Made by a program: the position numbers and the translations under genes. A DNA stretch of 64,000 nucleotides from Amycolatopsis orientalis DSM 43388 (lineage in GTDB: Bacteria > Actinomycetota > Actinomycetes > Mycobacteriales > Pseudonocardiaceae): assembly GCF_000411975.1 (NCBI RefSeq), contig NZ_ASXG01000021.1, positions 1-64,000 of the forward strand, in the 5' to 3' direction. Below the pieces are notes generated by a model. It was not told where the DNA came from and searched no databases. It was given only the letters and a program-made list of their open reading frames with translations. Shown here piece by piece: positions 16,528 through 25,166 of this stretch (within the stretch, counting starts at the first letter, position 1; each line of letters begins with the position of its first letter).

Positions 16528-17746
16528 CTGGCAACCGGTCCACCAGGTCACGGAAAGCAGTGTAGTTCGCGACGAGTTCGACCCCGCCCGGCGGCAGGGT
16601 GTCGATCGCGGCGACCGGGTCCGGCTCCGACCAGTGCGGCACCTCCGCGTAGCAAAGCCGCACCGCGAGGTCCGCGGATCTCTCGCCGGCGACGACGACC
16701 TGACGGCCGCGCAGTCGCTCGAAGTGCACGTCCCAGAGCCAGGACAGGTCGCGGCCGTCCGCCTCGTGCGCGTTGACCGCGACGACGACCGGGGTGTCCT
16801 CGTCGAGCACACGCAACGTTTCGGCCCATCCAGCCGGGTTTTTCGCAAGCATCAGTCGCACCGAGTGCCTGGTGCGGCGAATCGTGCGGTACCGCCCGCC
16901 GATATCGGTGATCGTGCGCAGCCGGGCCGCGGCGGTGTGCGGCGGCACGCCCACGCAGTGCGCGGCGGCGAGCGCGAGGGCGGCGTTCGCCCGATTGGCC
17001 TCGCCGGGCAGCCGCAGGTCGAGGTCCACCTGCCGGCCGCCGGGCGTGTGCACCAGGTCGCCGTCGAGGGTCCAGGTCGGCTCCGGGCGCGCGAACGCGC
17101 AGACCGCGCAGCGCCATTCGCGGTCGGTGTGGGTGATCGCGCCGCCGCAACGCGGGCAGGAGACGGAATCGCCCGACCAGCGCCGCCCGGTGCCGACCCA
17201 CACCGGGCGGGCCGCCGCCGCGGCCGCCGACGTGACCAGGACGTCGTCACAGTTCGCGACCACGACCGTGCGCGACAGCCCGGCGAACGCGGCACGCAGG
17301 TCGCGCTCCATCATCCGGACCTCGCCGACGCGGTCGAGCTGGTCGCGGCTGAGGTTGAGCAGCACGAGCGCCGCGGGCTGCACCTGCTCGGCCACCCACG
17401 GAACGTACGTTTCGTCCACTTCGAGCACCGCGTAGGGCGCGTCGGGCCGGGCAGCGAGCGCAGCCACCAGGCCGTCGGGCATGTTCGCGCCGTCGCTGTT
17501 GTGCGCGACCTCGGCGAGCGCCTCGAGCGCGCGGGTCAGCATCAGCGACGTGGTGGTTTTGCCGTTCGTGCCGGTGACGATCACGACCGTGCGATCGCGG
17601 CCGAGCCTGCGCAGCGCCTTGGGATCGAGCCGCAGCGTGACGCGGCCGCCGATCACGCCGCCGCGGCCCAGCCGGGCGGTACGGGAAAACCACGCGGTCA
17701 GCCGCCCGGCAGCGACCGACGCCCGGGTGCGCAGACGTGTGGACAT
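16520..17746 (-). CDS. murT: lipid II isoglutaminyl synthase, Mur-ligase subunit MurT
   Basis: 408 residues. A Mur-ligase central domain with P-loop VTGTNGKTTTS (about 76-86), an inserted zinc ribbon CPRCGG...CAVC (about 199-220) characteristic of MurT, and the DUF1727 C-terminal domain from about 300. It ATP-activates D-Glu of the lipid II stem for amidation by GatD-derived ammonia at the inner membrane face. The ATG at 17746 (MSTRLRTR) gives the family length; 22 further open codons upstream lack support. First gene of the unit murT-gatD-HK-RR. Confidence 0.93.
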   Translation of the reverse strand: MSTRLRTRASVAAGRLTAWFSRTARLGRGGVIGGRVTLRLDPKALRRLGRDRTVVIVTGTNGKTTTSLMLTRALEALAEVAHNSDGANMPDGLVAALAARPDAPYAVLEVDETYVPWVAEQVQPAALVLLNLSRDQLDRVGEVRMMERDLRAAFAGLSRTVVVANCDDVLVTSAAAAAARPVWVGTGRRWSGDSVSCPRCGGAITHTDREWRCAVCAFARPEPTWTLDGDLVHTPGGRQVDLDLRLPGEANRANAALALAAAHCVGVPPHTAAARLRTITDIGGRYRTIRRTRHSVRLMLAKNPAGWAETLRVLDEDTPVVVAVNAHEADGRDLSWLWDVHFERLRGRQVVVAGERSADLAVRLCYAEVPHWSEPDPVAAIDTLPPGGVELVANYTAFRDLVDRLPDV

Positions 17747-17814
17747 CACGCAAACCGTGCGGCACGGGCGCTGTGATTTTCCTGAGAGGGTGACTCCAGT
17801 CTCCGCTACCATTT

Positions 17815-17890
17815 GTAAGCAGTCTTACCGATCGGAGGTTGAACCATTCGGCGCAACCTTGACCTTGCGGTATGACAGGGATCGGTCAAG
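17815..17890. promoter_or_regulatory. operator-like repeats between murT and iclR
   Basis: Two symmetric elements lie in the 242-bp divergent gap. GTAAG-N4-CTTAC is at 17815-17828. CTTGACC (17858-17864) and GGTCAAG (17884-17890) form a perfect 7-bp inverted repeat with 19 bp between. The second lies about 100 bp upstream of the iclR start and is a reasonable IclR autoregulatory site; assignment is inferred. Confidence 0.45.
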
Positions 17891-17988
17891 ATCTTCCGTC
17901 TATACATCGGAGGTGTTAGCGTCCAACCCCGCTTAATGGCACCAGGCACCGGTGACCGGGAACGCAGAGCGACAGGCGGAGGGCGAAC

Positions 17989-18768
17989 GTGGACGCAGCA
18001 GCACGCGGGCTGGACCAAAGCGGCACCCTGGAGCGCGGGCTGGCGGTGCTCGAACACGTCGGCCAGCACCAGGAAATCTCCACGAACGCGCTCGCCCGGC
18101 AGCTGGGCTTGTCGCGCAGCGCCGCTTACCGCATCGTCGGCACGCTGAAGCGGCTGGAGTACCTGGAGGCGGACACCGTCACCGGACGCGTGCGGCTCGG
18201 CACCCGGCTGGTCGAACTGGGCGCCCGCGCGATGGCGGCGACCGACCTGCACCGCTGCGCGCCGCGGTATCTCACCGCACTGGCCGAGCGCTCCGGAGAG
18301 ACGACCTATCTCGCGGTGCCGGACAACGACGCGATGGTCTACGTCGCGACCGAACGCAGCGCCAGCGCGGTCACGCTCTCCTGTCGCCTCGGCACCCGGC
18401 GCCCGCAGCACGCGACGTCGCTGGGCAAGGCCTGGCTGGCCGCGTTGCCCGAGGCCGACCGGGTAGAGCGCGTGCGCCGGATGAAGCTCGACAGCCTCAC
18501 CCTCAAGACCATCAACGACCCGGTCCGGCTGCTGGACGAGCTGGCCCGCACGCGACGTCGTGGCTGGGCCGTGGACGACCTGGAAAACGAGCCGGACGTC
18601 GGCTGCGTCGCGGCTGCCGTGCGGGACCATTCCGGGCGTCCGATCGCGGCGATCAGCGTCGCTGGACCCGCACCTCGGGTGCTGCGCCGGGCGGACGAAT
18701 TGGGTGCGACGGTGGCCGGAACAGCGGCCGCGCTGTCCATGCGGCTGGGGTACGTCCGGAACCGCTGA
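17989..18768 (+). CDS. IclR-family transcriptional regulator
   Basis: 259 residues: N-terminal winged HTH (about 13-75, with LARQLGLSRSAAYRIVGTL) and an effector-binding GAF-like IclR domain (about 90-255) with the conserved GTRRPQHATSLGKAWLA and GWAVDDLENEPDVGCVAAAV segments. Starts with GTG, 5 nt after GGAGGG. IclR proteins often control aromatic or acetate catabolism; no catabolic genes are adjacent here, the divergent neighbour being murT, so the target is unclear. Confidence 0.92.
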   Translation: MDAAARGLDQSGTLERGLAVLEHVGQHQEISTNALARQLGLSRSAAYRIVGTLKRLEYLEADTVTGRVRLGTRLVELGARAMAATDLHRCAPRYLTALAERSGETTYLAVPDNDAMVYVATERSASAVTLSCRLGTRRPQHATSLGKAWLAALPEADRVERVRRMKLDSLTLKTINDPVRLLDELARTRRRGWAVDDLENEPDVGCVAAAVRDHSGRPIAAISVAGPAPRVLRRADELGATVAGTAAALSMRLGYVRNR

Positions 18769-18885
18769 GGCCTTTCCCCGGGTCGAGTCGGCTCGGACGT
18801 CGTCGCCTGCGTCGTGGGGTCCCGCTGAAGCATTCACCGGATCGAGTCGAGCGACCCGTTTTCGCCGCCGCTACCAGCGGAAACA

Positions 18886-18919
18886 GGTTATCCACAGGCG
18901 GGTCGACTTGTGGGTAACC
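18886..18919. other. inverted pair of DnaA-box-like sites
   Basis: GGTTATCCACA (18886-18896) contains the perfect DnaA consensus TTATCCACA. TGTGGGTAACC (18909-18919) is its inverted near copy (10 of 11 bases). They are 12 bp apart in the 231-bp gap between two converging genes, where no promoter is expected. Either a DnaA titration/regulatory site or a chance hairpin. Confidence 0.5.
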
Positions 18920-18999
18920 CTGGGGATGGCGGGCGGCGGACGCGGGAATTGTCGGACGGGTGGCGGACCGTTGCCGGCATGACGATCACTCGCGCACCG

Positions 19000-20277
19000 C
19001 TACCTCGTTCCCGCTTCCAGCTTGCTGCACGACTCGGCCCGCTCCAGCAGCAGCGCGCGTTCGCGCTCGTTGCCGGTCATCTTCGCCGCGCGCTCGAATT
19101 CGGCGCGTGCCTCGTCCCGGCGGCCCAGCTTGTACAGAAAGTCACCGCGCACGCTCGGGAGCAAGTGGTAGTTCTTCAACGCGGGCTCGCGCAGCAATTT
19201 GTCCACCAGCGCCAGCCCGGCTTCCGGCCCTTCCGCCATCGAAACCGCGACGGCCCGGTTCAGCTCGATCACCGGAGACGGCGTGAGCTGCGCCAAGCCC
19301 GCGTACAGCGCGGCGATCCGTGCCCAGTCGGTCTCCTCGGGAGTGACCGCCACGGCGTGGCAGGCGGCGATCGCTGCCTGCGCGGAATACGGCCCATACG
19401 TGCCGTTCGCCAGCCGTTCGGATCGAGCCAGCGCGATGAGGCCGCGCTGAATGAGCAGGCGGTCCCAGCGACTGCGGTCCTGGTCCATCAGCAGCACCGG
19501 TTCGCCGTTCGGGCCGGTGCGCGCCGCCGAGCGCGAAGCCTGGATTTCCATCAGCGCGACCAGTCCGTGCACCTCCGGTTCGCCGGGCATCAGACCGGCC
19601 AGCACACGGCCGAGCCGCAAGGCGTCCTCGCACAGCGCGGGCCGCATCCAGTCGTCGCCGCGCGTAGCGGAGTAGCCCTCGTTGAAGATCAGGTAGATCA
19701 CTTCGAGCACGGCGGGCACCCGCGCCACGCGCTCGTCGCCGACCGGCGTCTCGAACGGCACCTTGGCCTCGGCGAGCGTCTTCTTCGCCCGCACGATGCG
19801 TTGCGCGACAGTGGATTCCTTCACCAGGAACGCGCGGGCGATCTCGTCGGTGCTGAGCCCGCCCAGCATGCGCAGTGTGAGCGCCACCCGCGCCTGGGTG
19901 GACAGCACCGGATGGCAGGCGGTGAAGACCAGCCGCAGCAGGTCGTCCTCGATCTGCTCGTCGTCGAGCACCGCGTCGAAGTCGGGCAGCACGCCCTCGC
20001 CGAGCTGCTCGGCCTCCCGGCCGATCTCGTCCAGTTTGCGGCCGAGGGTCTCGTTGCGCCGGAACAGGTCGATGGCCCGTCGCTTCGCGATCGTCATCAG
20101 CCAGGCGCCCGGGTTGCGCGGCACCCCGGTCTCCGGCCACTGCTCGAGCGCGGCGACGAGCGCGTCCTGCGCCAGTTCCTCGGCGAGGCCCACGTCGCGG
20201 GTCATCCGCGCGAGACCGGCGATCACCCGCGCCGACTCGATCCGCCAAACGGCCTCTACCGCACTTCGCGTGTCCAC
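19000..20277 (-). CDS. ECF42-group sigma factor with C-terminal extension
   Basis: 425 residues, much longer than a simple ECF factor. Residues 1-170 hold sigma region 2 (AEELAQDALVAALEQWPETGVPRNPGAWLMTIAKRRAIDLFRR-type, about 32-75) and region 4 (LSTDEIARAFLVKESTVAQRI about 150-170). Residues 180-420 form the helical DUF6596/TPR-like extension typical of group ECF42, which replaces an anti-sigma factor in control. Two YCII (DGPF) genes lie immediately upstream on the same strand, the family hallmark, and a matching promoter lies in front of them. GTG start. Confidence 0.92.
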   Translation of the reverse strand: MDTRSAVEAVWRIESARVIAGLARMTRDVGLAEELAQDALVAALEQWPETGVPRNPGAWLMTIAKRRAIDLFRRNETLGRKLDEIGREAEQLGEGVLPDFDAVLDDEQIEDDLLRLVFTACHPVLSTQARVALTLRMLGGLSTDEIARAFLVKESTVAQRIVRAKKTLAEAKVPFETPVGDERVARVPAVLEVIYLIFNEGYSATRGDDWMRPALCEDALRLGRVLAGLMPGEPEVHGLVALMEIQASRSAARTGPNGEPVLLMDQDRSRWDRLLIQRGLIALARSERLANGTYGPYSAQAAIAACHAVAVTPEETDWARIAALYAGLAQLTPSPVIELNRAVAVSMAEGPEAGLALVDKLLREPALKNYHLLPSVRGDFLYKLGRRDEARAEFERAAKMTGNERERALLLERAESCSKLEAGTR

Positions 20278-20331
20278 CGGCCCATCAGACCGGCCCGGCC
20301 CGCCCGAGGCAACCCTCGGGCGGGCGCGGCG

Positions 20332-20688
20332 TCACAACTCGCCGGCCATCGGGCGGATCTCGACGGTGCCCGGCCGCCGGTCCGGATTGGGCGCCCGCTT
20401 CATCAGCTCGACGATTTCGGCGAGCGACTCGCCCTCCAGGATCCACACGCCGGCGACAAGTTCCTTGGTCTCGGCGAACGGACCGTCCACCACGCTGGGC
20501 TCGGCCTGTCCGTCGAACCACAGCAGCCGGGCGCCCGCCGAGCTGGGCGTCAGCCCGGCGGCCTGCACGAGGTGCCCGGATTCGGCGAGTTCCTCGTTGA
20601 ACCGGCCCATCTGCTCGATCAATTCGGCGCTCGGCGCGTCTCCCGCTTCGGATTCCTCGCTGGCTTTCACCAGCACCATGAACCGCAT
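20332..20688 (-). CDS. YCII/DGPF-domain protein (copy 2)
   Basis: 118 residues of the YCII-related dimeric alpha+beta fold: MRFMVLVKASEESEAG start, a conserved VVDGPFAETKELVAGVWILE (about 66-85) with the DGPF motif. Its ATG overlaps the stop of the upstream copy (TGATG), so the two are coupled. Such proteins accompany ECF42 sigma factors; their biochemical role is not established. About half of residues match copy 1, indicating a tandem duplication. Confidence 0.9.
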   Translation of the reverse strand: MRFMVLVKASEESEAGDAPSAELIEQMGRFNEELAESGHLVQAAGLTPSSAGARLLWFDGQAEPSVVDGPFAETKELVAGVWILEGESLAEIVELMKRAPNPDRRPGTVEIRPMAGEL

Positions 20689-21113
20689 CAGTTCTGTGCG
20701 GCCTGCTCGCGCAGCTTCTCCTCGGCGTCCCGCAGTTCCGGGGTGAGGTTGTCGCCGAAGTCGTCGGCCTCGAAGATCCGCCGGATCTCGATCTCGTGGT
20801 GCGCGCCGTCGGTGTTGGGCACGCGCTTGATCCACTCGACGGCTTCCTCGAGCGAACGGACCTGCAGGATCCAGAACCCGGCGATCAGTTCCTTGGTCTC
20901 GGCGAACGGACCGTCGACCACGCTGGGCTCGCCGTCCCCGGAGAACTTCACGCGAGCGCCCTCGGAGCTGGGCGCCAGCCCCTCGCCCGCCAGCATGACG
21001 CCTGCCCGCACGAGTTCCTCGTTGAACTTGCCCATCTCGGCGAGCATCTCGGTGCTGGGCAGCTGGCCCGCTTCGCTCTCTTCGCTGGCCTTCATGATCA
21101 CCATGAATCGCAT
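20688..21113 (-). CDS. YCII/DGPF-domain protein (copy 1)
   Basis: 141 residues, same family as the following gene, with VVDGPFAETKELIAGFWILQ carrying DGPF and a longer C-terminal tail (about 118-141). GAAGGGGAACCG precedes the ATG. It is the first gene of the leftward unit ending with the ECF42 sigma gene and is preceded by an ECF42-like promoter. Confidence 0.9.
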   Translation of the reverse strand: MRFMVIMKASEESEAGQLPSTEMLAEMGKFNEELVRAGVMLAGEGLAPSSEGARVKFSGDGEPSVVDGPFAETKELIAGFWILQVRSLEEAVEWIKRVPNTDGAHHEIEIRRIFEADDFGDNLTPELRDAEEKLREQAAQN

Positions 21114-21151
21114 CTTCGGTTCCCCTTCGGTCTCGGCTTGCCTTCACCACT

Positions 21152-21180
21152 GCGTCGAACGGGCCGCGGCCGGATCGACA
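21152..21180 (-). promoter_or_regulatory. ECF42-type promoter of the YCII genes
   Basis: Reading leftward, TGTCGA (21180-21175) and CGACGC (21157-21152) are separated by 17 bp and lie about 40 bp before the first YCII ATG. TGTCGA at -35 with a CGA-containing -10 is the ECF42 target motif as I recall it from Streptomyces work, so the sigma factor downstream probably reads its own operon. Confidence 0.65.
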
Positions 21181-21248
21181 AGGTCCTCGAACTTTTTTCC
21201 TGGTCGCGAAACTAGCAGGTCAGGCGCACTTCGGAAGGCGAAACGGGC

Positions 21249-22247
21249 ATGCGAGAATCGCTGGCCGTGGCAGTTCTCCCCGAAGCTCTCCGCGCCGCCC
21301 TCGACGAGGAGCTGGCCCGGTTCCCCGAGTCCCGGCTCGCGCAGGCCGTGGACCGGCTCAGCAAGCGTTATCGACAAGGCGACTCGGCGTCGTCGCCGAT
21401 CCTCTCTTCGGAGCTGGATGTCGCCGCCTACGCCGGATACCGGATGCCAGCGACCTACGCGGCGGTCAGCGCGGTGCTGGACGAGGTGGCTGCCGCCGCG
21501 CCCGGATTCGCCCCGAAGACGCACGTCGACGTCGGCGGCGGCACCGGAGCGGCAGTGTGGGCAGCAGCCGATGTCTGGCCGTCGCTGGAGAAGTGCACTG
21601 TCGTGGAACAGGTGGCGGCCGCGCTGGCGCTGGGTCGCAAGCTGGCGGCGCACTCCGACGAGCCTGCCGTCCGCACCGCGGTCTGGCAGCGCGGGCTGGT
21701 CGATTCCGCGTCCGCGGCGCCAGAGGCCGATCTGGTCACCCTCTCGTACGTCCTCGGCGAGCTGCCCGAACGCGGCCGAGCCGACGTCGTCCGGTGGCTC
21801 GCCGCTCAAGCAGGCACGGTCGTGCTCATCGAGCCCGGCACCCCGGCTGGATTCGCGCGGATCCGCGAGGCTCGCGAGGTGCTGCGCGACATGGGTCGGA
21901 GCGTGGTGGCACCGTGCCCGCACGACGACGCCTGCCCGATCAAGCCGGGAGAGGACTGGTGTCACTTCTCCGCCCGGCTGCCCCGCAGCGGGGTGCACCG
22001 GCGGATCAAGTCCGGCACGCTGGGATTCGAGGACGAGAAGTTCTCGTACGTGGCGGCCACGTCCGCACCGGTCGACCGTCCGTCGGCACGGATCATCCGG
22101 CATCCGCGCAAGCACAAGGGGTTCGTGCAACTCGACCTCTGCACGGTCGACGGGCTCGCGCCGAAGACTGTCGTGTCGAAGCGGCACGGCGTGCGATACC
22201 GCGCCGCCCGCGACGCGGAATGGGGAGACGCCTGGAGCGTCGAGTAG
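21249..22247 (+). CDS. Rsm22-like small ribosomal subunit methyltransferase
   Basis: 332 residues. SAM-dependent Rossmann fold with HVDVGGGTGAAVWAAADVWP (about 98-117) and the Rsm22 insertion containing APCPHDDACPI and WCHF (about 220-240), whose Cys residues bind an Fe-S cluster in the mitochondrial relatives. The C-terminal half has the RHPRKHKGFV basic segment. Likely acts on rRNA or as a ribosome assembly factor. It is divergent from the YCII operon; the start GTG/ATG choice at 21249 follows the frame's first good candidate. Confidence 0.85.
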   Translation: MRESLAVAVLPEALRAALDEELARFPESRLAQAVDRLSKRYRQGDSASSPILSSELDVAAYAGYRMPATYAAVSAVLDEVAAAAPGFAPKTHVDVGGGTGAAVWAAADVWPSLEKCTVVEQVAAALALGRKLAAHSDEPAVRTAVWQRGLVDSASAAPEADLVTLSYVLGELPERGRADVVRWLAAQAGTVVLIEPGTPAGFARIREAREVLRDMGRSVVAPCPHDDACPIKPGEDWCHFSARLPRSGVHRRIKSGTLGFEDEKFSYVAATSAPVDRPSARIIRHPRKHKGFVQLDLCTVDGLAPKTVVSKRHGVRYRAARDAEWGDAWSVE

Positions 22248-22333
22248 CCCGGGTTCTCCGCCTCCGGTGTCCGGATGGCCACGTCGGCTCCGACTGTCTG
22301 GTGCCAGCGGACCTGAACCGGATAGGACAGCCC

Positions 22334-23092
22334 ATGGACTTCCCCCAGCGTTGTGCCGAGATCGTGCGGCAGACGGAACTGCTCGCCGCGGCCGTCGAAG
22401 GCGCGGACCGCACGGTGCGGGTCGCGGCGTGCCCCGAGTGGAATCTCGGACAGTTGCTCGAGCACGTCAGCACCGGGCATCGGTGGGCGGAGGAAACCGT
22501 CCGGACGCGGGCCCGCCATTGGCTGCCGGACGACGCGCTCCGGAACCCGGTGGACACCCCGCGACCGGCGTGGTGGCTCGTGGACGGCGCGAAGGAGTTA
22601 GTGGCCACGCTGCGCGAGGCGGGTCCGGACGCGGAGGTGTTCACGCCGATCCCGGACGGTCCGCCGCGGGCGGCGTTCTACGCACGCCGGTTCATGAACG
22701 AGACGCTGATCCACCGCGCCGACGCGACGCTGGCCGCGGGCGGGGAATTCACCGTCACGCCGGAAGTCGCGCACGACGCGATGGAGGAGTGGCTCGAACT
22801 CGGGTCGCTGCCGCAGGTGCTGGAGTATGTCCCGGAACGCCGCGAACTGCTCGGCCCGGACCGCACGATCCACCTCGCGCCCACCGACCACGCGGCGTCC
22901 TGGACGGTCGACCTGACCGGCGACCAGCTGGCCTGGCATCCGGGACCGCCGGCGAACGCGGCAGTCACCGCGGCCGCGCCGTTGCGCGAGCTGCTGCTGA
23001 TGGTTTACCGCAGGCTGCCGTCGGACGTCTCGCACCGCACCGGCGACACGGCGTACCTGGATCGCTGGCTCTCGCTCGTCGGCTTCGGCTGA
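22334..23092 (+). CDS. maleylpyruvate isomerase-like (DinB/MDMPI) protein
   Basis: 252 residues: an N-terminal four-helix metal-binding MDMPI/DinB domain with histidines at the expected places (WNLGQLLEHVSTGHRW near 36-51; FMNETLIHRAD near 118-128) and an MDMPI C-terminal domain. The family catalyses mycothiol-dependent isomerisation or transfers in actinomycetes; most members are uncharacterised. ATG at 22334 follows GATAGGACAGCCC. Ends 5 bp before the convergent P450 stop. Confidence 0.85.
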   Translation: MDFPQRCAEIVRQTELLAAAVEGADRTVRVAACPEWNLGQLLEHVSTGHRWAEETVRTRARHWLPDDALRNPVDTPRPAWWLVDGAKELVATLREAGPDAEVFTPIPDGPPRAAFYARRFMNETLIHRADATLAAGGEFTVTPEVAHDAMEEWLELGSLPQVLEYVPERRELLGPDRTIHLAPTDHAASWTVDLTGDQLAWHPGPPANAAVTAAAPLRELLLMVYRRLPSDVSHRTGDTAYLDRWLSLVGFG

Positions 23093-23097
23093 ACCGG

Positions 23098-24369
23098 TCA
23101 GTCCCAGCGGATCGGGAGGCTTTTGATCCCGTTCTGGAAGTTCGACCGCAGCCGGCGGGGTTCGCCGGCGAGACGGACCTCGCCGAGCTGGTCGAACACG
23201 GCCGCGAACAACGCCCGCATCTGCATGCGCGCGAGGTGCGAACCGAGGCAGAAATGCGGGCCGTGGCCGAACGTCAGGTGTTCGGTCGGCGCGCGCGTCA
23301 CGTCGAACACGTCCGGGTCGCGAAACACGGTCTCGTCGCGGTTGGCCGAGGAAAACCACACCACGACCTTGTCCCCGGCCTTGATGTCCACATCGGACAG
23401 CCGAGTGTCCTGCGTCGCGGTGCGGCGGAAGTGCATCACCGGCGTGTGCCAGCGCAGCATCTCTTCGACCGCGCCGGGAAGCAGGCTCCGGTCGGCGAGC
23501 AGTGCGCGGTACTGCTCGGGGTGCGCGAGCAACGCGGCCATCCCGCCCGGCAGGCCGTTGCGCAGAGTTTCGTTGCCAGCTACGGAAAACAGCCAGAAAA
23601 GGTTCTCGAACTCCTCAATCGACACGCGGCCGCCGTCGTCGTCCACGTAGTGCATCAAGTTGCTCATCACGTCGTCGCCGGGGTGCTCGCGTTTGTGCTC
23701 GCCCAGCGCATGCGCGTAGGCGTAGAGGTCCGGCATTCCGGCGCGGCTGCGCGGATCCGGCATCTGGCCGTCCGGGCCGGGTTCCGGGCGCACGGCCAGC
23801 GCGGCACGGGCGAGGTCGGTGACGTCCTCAGCGTTGACGGTCGCGCTCACCGCGTATTCGGGGTCCTGGAAGCCGATCACGCGGTTGCTCCAGTCGAACA
23901 TCAGCCGCCGGTCCTGCTCGGGCACGCCGAACACTTCGGCGAGCGTGAGCAATGGCAGGTCGGCGGCGATGTCCTTGGCGAAGTCGCATTCGCCGCGATC
24001 GGCCACCGCCGCGACGAGATCCCGTGCCCAGCCTTCGATCCGTTCGGCGATCCGGCCGACCGCCCGCGGGGTGAACGCTTTCGTGAGCAGCCCGCGCAGC
24101 CTGCCGTGCTCGGGCGGGTCCATGTTGAGCATCATCCGGCGCACGTAGCGCAGGTCCTCGGCGGTGGCCGGGTCCCGGATCTGCGTGCCGCCGAGCTGCG
24201 ACGAAAACACCGCAGGGGTGCGGAGCACGTGCCGCACGTCGGAATGGCGCAGCACCGCCCAGAAGTCGCCGATCCGCGTCACCGGCGTCTCCCGGCGCAG
24301 GCGGGCAAGCAGGTCGTAAGGCACGCCCGTGACGTAGGTGTCCGGGTCGGCGATGACAGCACTCGACAC
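23098..24369 (-). CDS. cytochrome P450
   Basis: 423 residues, full-length bacterial P450. Heme loop FGHGPHFCLG with Cys 374; I-helix AGNET (oxygen-activating Thr present); K-helix EMLRW with the E-x-x-R. The pattern resembles the CYP124/125/142-like group that hydroxylates branched lipids or sterol side chains, but the substrate cannot be assigned. No ferredoxin gene is adjacent. The GTG start has a TAGGGT hexamer 6 nt upstream and no ribosome site, consistent with leaderless transcription. Confidence 0.92.
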   Translation of the reverse strand: MSSAVIADPDTYVTGVPYDLLARLRRETPVTRIGDFWAVLRHSDVRHVLRTPAVFSSQLGGTQIRDPATAEDLRYVRRMMLNMDPPEHGRLRGLLTKAFTPRAVGRIAERIEGWARDLVAAVADRGECDFAKDIAADLPLLTLAEVFGVPEQDRRLMFDWSNRVIGFQDPEYAVSATVNAEDVTDLARAALAVRPEPGPDGQMPDPRSRAGMPDLYAYAHALGEHKREHPGDDVMSNLMHYVDDDGGRVSIEEFENLFWLFSVAGNETLRNGLPGGMAALLAHPEQYRALLADRSLLPGAVEEMLRWHTPVMHFRRTATQDTRLSDVDIKAGDKVVVWFSSANRDETVFRDPDVFDVTRAPTEHLTFGHGPHFCLGSHLARMQMRALFAAVFDQLGEVRLAGEPRRLRSNFQNGIKSLPIRWD

Positions 24370-24375
24370 GTTCCG

Positions 24376-24381
24376 ACCCTA
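24376..24381 (-). promoter_or_regulatory. -10 element of a leaderless promoter (P450)
   Basis: TAGGGT on the minus strand ends 6 nt before the GTG start of the P450 gene, and no Shine-Dalgarno-like sequence lies between. Confidence 0.5.
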
Positions 24382-24416
24382 GCCCCGAGACCGCCGCCTG
24401 CGGAAAGATCCGTCCG

Positions 24417-25145
24417 GTGGAAAAGCTGAAGCTGCGCGTCACCGGACAAGGCGAACCGCCCGTCCTGCTCTTGCACGGGCTCGGCGCCACCGGCGCGGTC
24501 TGGGACGGCCTCGCCGGACAGCTCGACCGGCGGCTGCTCGTGCCGGACCTGCCCGGCCACGGCGGCTCGCCTCGACTGCCCGAGTACACGTTCGAGGCGC
24601 TCGCGGCCGCGGTCGCCGAGTCGCTGGACGAGTCCGGCCCGATCGCCGTCCTCGGCCATTCGCTCGGCGGCGTCGTCGCGCTGGAACTGGCGAGTGGCCG
24701 CTACGGGCTCGACGTCAGCAGCGTGCTGGCGGTGGGCGTCAAAGTGGAATGGAGCGAAGACGACCTGGCCCGGGCCGCTGCGATGGCCGCCCGCCCGCCG
24801 CGGCTGTTCACCACTCGAGAGGAGGCCGAAACCGCCTATCTGAAGATCGCTGGGCTGACCGGCCTGGCTCCGGCAGACCCGGACGGCGTCGCCGAAGCCG
24901 CGGACGGCTGGCAACTGACTCTGGATCCGCCCGCCTTCGGGGTCGGCCGTCCGGACATGCCGAGCCTGCTGGCGTCAGCGCGCTGCCCTGTGGTGCTCGC
25001 CACCGGCGAAAACGATCCGATGTGCCGTCCCGAGCAGCTGCATGCCCTTGTTCCCGAGGCAGTGGTCCTGTCCGGGCTCGGGCACAACGCGCACGTCGAG
25101 GATCCAGCCGCGGTTGCGGCGCTGCTCACGCCGCGGCGCGACTGA
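24417..25145 (+). CDS. alpha/beta hydrolase
   Basis: 242 residues. LLLHGLGATGAVWDGLAG, nucleophile elbow GHSLGG (about 81-86), acid residue in TGENDPMCRP and His in GLGHNAHVEDP complete the triad. Cap domain is short. The GTG start follows AAAGAT by 7 nt. Divergent from the P450 by 47 bp and 21 bp before the thioesterase gene. Generic esterase/lactonase; substrate unknown. Confidence 0.85.
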   Translation: MEKLKLRVTGQGEPPVLLLHGLGATGAVWDGLAGQLDRRLLVPDLPGHGGSPRLPEYTFEALAAAVAESLDESGPIAVLGHSLGGVVALELASGRYGLDVSSVLAVGVKVEWSEDDLARAAAMAARPPRLFTTREEAETAYLKIAGLTGLAPADPDGVAEAADGWQLTLDPPAFGVGRPDMPSLLASARCPVVLATGENDPMCRPEQLHALVPEAVVLSGLGHNAHVEDPAAVAALLTPRRD

Positions 25146-25154
25146 GCAGGCGCT

Positions 25155-25160
25155 TAGACT
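25155..25160 (+). promoter_or_regulatory. -10 element of a leaderless promoter (tesB)
   Basis: TAGACT ends 6 nt before the GTG of the thioesterase gene, with no ribosome site between; the classic actinomycete leaderless spacing. Confidence 0.55.
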
Positions 25161-25166
25161 GGCCGG

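Noticed and set aside
18910-24429. A continuous open frame of about 5.5 kb on the + strand
   Set aside because: It runs antisense or out of frame across the ECF42, YCII, Rsm22-like and P450 genes; stop-free antisense frames are common in GC-rich coding DNA, and the translation has no domain.
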